Assembly (NCBI GenBank): GCA_023135015.1
Contig: JAGLTZ010000113.1
Coordinates: forward strand, 1-12,754
DNA length: 12,754 nucleotides
Direction: 5' to 3'
Source of the DNA: Candidatus Latescibacterota bacterium
GTDB taxonomy: Bacteria > Blakebacterota > Blakebacteria > Blakebacterales > Blakebacteraceae
Shown piece by piece: positions 12,702-12,754 of this stretch. The position numbers were made by a program, and so were the translations under genes. Position 1 is the stretch's first letter. Each line of letters opens with the position of its first letter. The notes beneath the pieces were generated by a model, which did no database searches, was not told the DNA's origin, and saw only the letters and a list, made by a program, of their open reading frames with translations.

Positions 12702-12754
12702 GTGGCCAGAAAACGCTTTACTCCTGAACAGATAATCAACCACCTGCGGGAAGC
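12702..12754 (+). CDS. IS3-family transposase OrfA (HTH_Tnp_1), 5' end only
   Basis: GTG 12702 starts a frame reading ARKRFTPEQIINHLREA after the initiator, running off the window. The K-R-F-T-x-E-Q-I-I-x-x-L-R-E-A pattern is the standard beginning of the helix-turn-helix OrfA of IS3-group elements, which binds the terminal repeats. AAAGGGGG at 12688-12695 is the ribosome binding site. If complete, a second frame (OrfB, DDE catalytic core) should follow just outside the window. Whether the copy is intact cannot be seen. Confidence 0.85.
   Translation, partial: MARKRFTPEQIINHLRE

Noticed and set aside
12525..12743. 72-codon minus-strand frame over R2B and the IS end
   Set aside because: It crosses the repeat/IS junction and overlaps the start of the IS3 transposase; no family match. 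Only the shared peptide in R2 was kept as a remark.

Overview
The window looks like chromosome from an uncultured Gram-negative-type bacterium. It encodes two predicted lipoproteins, a periplasmic thioredoxin-like protein and a YfiM-type envelope protein. The left two thirds (about 1-8500) is GC-rich, near 60% in the lines I counted by hand. The right third (about 8560-12650) is clearly AT-richer: 35-48% in counted lines. A kinase fused to a TolB-type propeller, next to IS debris, would suit an FCB-group candidate phylum such as Zixibacteria, Latescibacteria or KSB1. That placement is inference and is weak.

Left part, 1-4320. A small YvlD/phage-holin-IV membrane protein is convergent with an O6-alkylguanine-DNA methyltransferase (ogt). 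Across a 253-bp divergent region with an operator-like repeat pair lies a plus-strand cluster: a DUF948-like anchored coiled-coil protein, a YtxH protein, dGTP triphosphohydrolase (start overlapping the ytxH stop) and a YfiM/DUF2279-like protein. The cluster combines envelope proteins with nucleotide-pool sanitation; ogt next door adds alkylation repair.

Middle, 4325-8266. A tRNA-Val(CAC) with its own promoter-like sequence is followed by a class I aminotransferase. On the minus strand, converging on it, are a PpiC-type lipoprotein (8266-7793) and a lipoprotein with two TPR-plus-thioredoxin modules (7671-5719). The pair suggests envelope protein folding or redox work.

Right part, 8300-12754. 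This is a mobile-element graveyard around one large intact gene. From left to right it holds: the N-terminal zinc-binding piece of an IS91-type transposase, in frame with the ppiC reading frame; a decayed rve-type transposase; two diverged copies of a ~168-bp element end (R1, R1') that each finish in GGGGGGACAG; a 95-bp repeat (R2A); and a 1070-residue minus-strand protein joining an adenylate cyclase domain, a Ser/Thr kinase, one membrane span and a C-terminal beta-propeller. Then come a second copy of the 95-bp repeat (R2B) and the left end plus first 17 complete codons of an IS3-type transposase, cut by the window edge. The signalling gene therefore sits in an AT-rich island bracketed by direct repeats and IS relics, which suggests recent acquisition or movement. 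No CRISPR array or prophage is visible.
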